Source of the DNA: an uncultured Nocardioidaceae bacterium
GTDB lineage: Bacteria > Actinomycetota > Actinomycetes > Propionibacteriales > Nocardioidaceae
Assembly: GCA_902805845.1 (NCBI GenBank)
Contig: CADCUI010000029.1
Span: 1 to 41,480 of the forward strand
DNA: 41,480 nt
Direction of reading: 5' to 3'
Positions within the stretch are counted from its first letter, which is position 1. Every line of letters starts with the position of its first letter. The notes beneath the pieces are model-generated. The model was not told the DNA's origin, made no database searches, and was given only the letters and a program-made list of their open reading frames with translations. The position numbers were made by a program, and so were the translations under genes. Of this stretch, positions 40,697 through 41,480 are shown in pieces.

Positions 40697-41469
40697 AGAC
40701 CGCGCCCGCTGGTCCGGCCGGCTCCACCGCCCACGCCGCCCACGCCGCTGTCCACGCCGCTGTCCATGCCCCTGTCGGCGGCGACCTCGAGCAGGAAGGG
40801 GTTGGTGGCCCGCTCCTGGCCGATGCTGGTCTGACCGCCGTGGCCGGGGAGGACCACGATGTCGTCGGGCAGCGGCAGGACCTTCTCGGCCAGGGTGCGC
40901 ATCATCGTCGCGTGGTCGCCGCCCGGCAGGTCCGTGCGGCCGATCGAGCCGGCGAACAGCAGGTCTCCGGAGAACATCACCTCGCTGATGCCCGCGCCGG
41001 CGCCGGGCGCGGTCGCGTCGTACGGCGCGCGGAAGGTGATCGAGCCGGGCGTGTGGCCGGGGGTGTGGTCGACCACGAACCGAAGGCCGGCCACCTCGAC
41101 CGTGGCGCCGTCGCCGACCTCCGCCACCTCGTCGGGCTCGGCGAACTCGTACCGCCCGCCGAGCAGCATCCCGGCGGTCTCCGACGAGATGCCGGCCATC
41201 GGGTCGGTGAGCAGATGACGGTCCGCAGGGTGCACGTAGGCGGTGGCCCCGTAGCTGCCGGCGACGGGCGCCACGCACCACATGTGGTCGATGTGGCCGT
41301 GCGACACCAGGACCGCCACCGGCTTGAGCCGGTGCTCACGGACCACCTCCGCGACACCCGGGGCGGCGTCCTTGCCGGGGTCGATGACGACGCACTCGGA
41401 CCCGGCGCCGGTGGCGACCACGTAGCAGTTGGCCGCCCACGGGCCGGCGGGGAACCCCGCGATGAGCAC
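40693..41469 (-). CDS. Metallo-beta-lactamase-fold hydrolase (glyoxalase II-like)
   Basis: 258 residues. The zinc motif HGHIDH is at 57-62, with further ligands in DHTPGHTPGS (about 133-142), FSGDLLF and LPGHGGQTS. Closest in type to hydroxyacylglutathione hydrolase-like proteins; since actinobacteria use mycothiol, the true substrate may be a mycothiol thioester or another thioester. GTG at 41469 with GGAGA upstream at the window edge. The C-terminal ~25 residues are a Gly/Val/Asp/Ser tail encoded by short DNA repeats. The stop overlaps the hisS start. Confidence 0.9.
   Translation of the reverse strand: MLIAGFPAGPWAANCYVVATGAGSECVVIDPGKDAAPGVAEVVREHRLKPVAVLVSHGHIDHMWCVAPVAGSYGATAYVHPADRHLLTDPMAGISSETAGMLLGGRYEFAEPDEVAEVGDGATVEVAGLRFVVDHTPGHTPGSITFRAPYDATAPGAGAGISEVMFSGDLLFAGSIGRTDLPGGDHATMMRTLAEKVLPLPDDIVVLPGHGGQTSIGQERATNPFLLEVAADRGMDSGVDSGVGGVGGGAGRTSGRGL
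40729..40770. repeat. Short tandem repeats at the 3' end of the MBL-fold gene
   Basis: Nine-base units (CCCACGCCG twice) followed by twelve-base units (CTGTCCACGCCG, then a variant) encode the MDSGVDSGVGGVGGG tail. Confidence 0.65.
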
Positions 41470-41480
41470 GACGCGTCTCC

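Overview
The window is very GC-rich (about 70 % by eye) with many GTG starts, dense gene packing and 1-8 base start/stop overlaps. Protein similarity and gene order (hisS-aspS, rarA-alaS-ruvX-mltG-aroE-aroC-aroK-aroB, efp-nusB, pyrR-pyrB-pyrC-carA-carB) point to an actinobacterium, most likely Nocardioidaceae or a close relative; that placement is inference. It is a chromosomal housekeeping region. I see no phage, transposase, CRISPR array, tRNA or rRNA. No gene-free stretch reaches 300 bases; the longest gaps are about 150 bases (7212-7359 and 34375-34523).

Layout. 1-7211 (minus): the pyrimidine operon pyrR-pyrB-pyrC-carA-carB, every junction overlapping, with a probable PyrR-binding RNA hairpin directly before the pyrR Shine-Dalgarno. 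carB runs off the left edge. 7360-10021: a plus-strand sulfotransferase-like gene tail-to-tail with an FAD disulfide reductase homologue. 10139-11138 (minus): efp-nusB. 11242-12969: argS (plus), overlapping tail-to-tail with pepN (minus, to 15406). 15525-18700: two alpha/beta hydrolases, a GAF-ANTAR RNA-binding regulator and a small membrane protein. 18676-23344 (minus): shikimate genes aroE, aroC, aroK, aroB with an A24 prepilin peptidase between aroE and aroC. 23367-30164 (minus): rarA, two small membrane-anchored proteins, alaS, ruvX, mltG. 30214-37366 (minus): a five-gene peptide/nickel-type ABC importer followed by a lipoprotein. 37455-41469 (minus): a metallo-beta-lactamase-fold hydrolase, hisS and aspS.

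The most unusual feature is a 54-bp near-perfect palindromic element present twice, in opposite orientations, inside coding sequence: once just after the carA start and once in the inter-domain linker of carB. Both copies are 18 codons long and keep the frame open, as expected for a palindromic element able to settle inside protein genes (compare the Rickettsia palindromic elements). Other signals worth attention are the PyrR leader, a recurring TAGNNT box 5-8 bases before start codons (leaderless transcription), coding overlaps at three of four convergent junctions, in-frame tandem repeats forming C-terminal tails exactly where the next gene's start overlaps, and two long hairpins separating the substrate-binding protein gene from the rest of its ABC operon.
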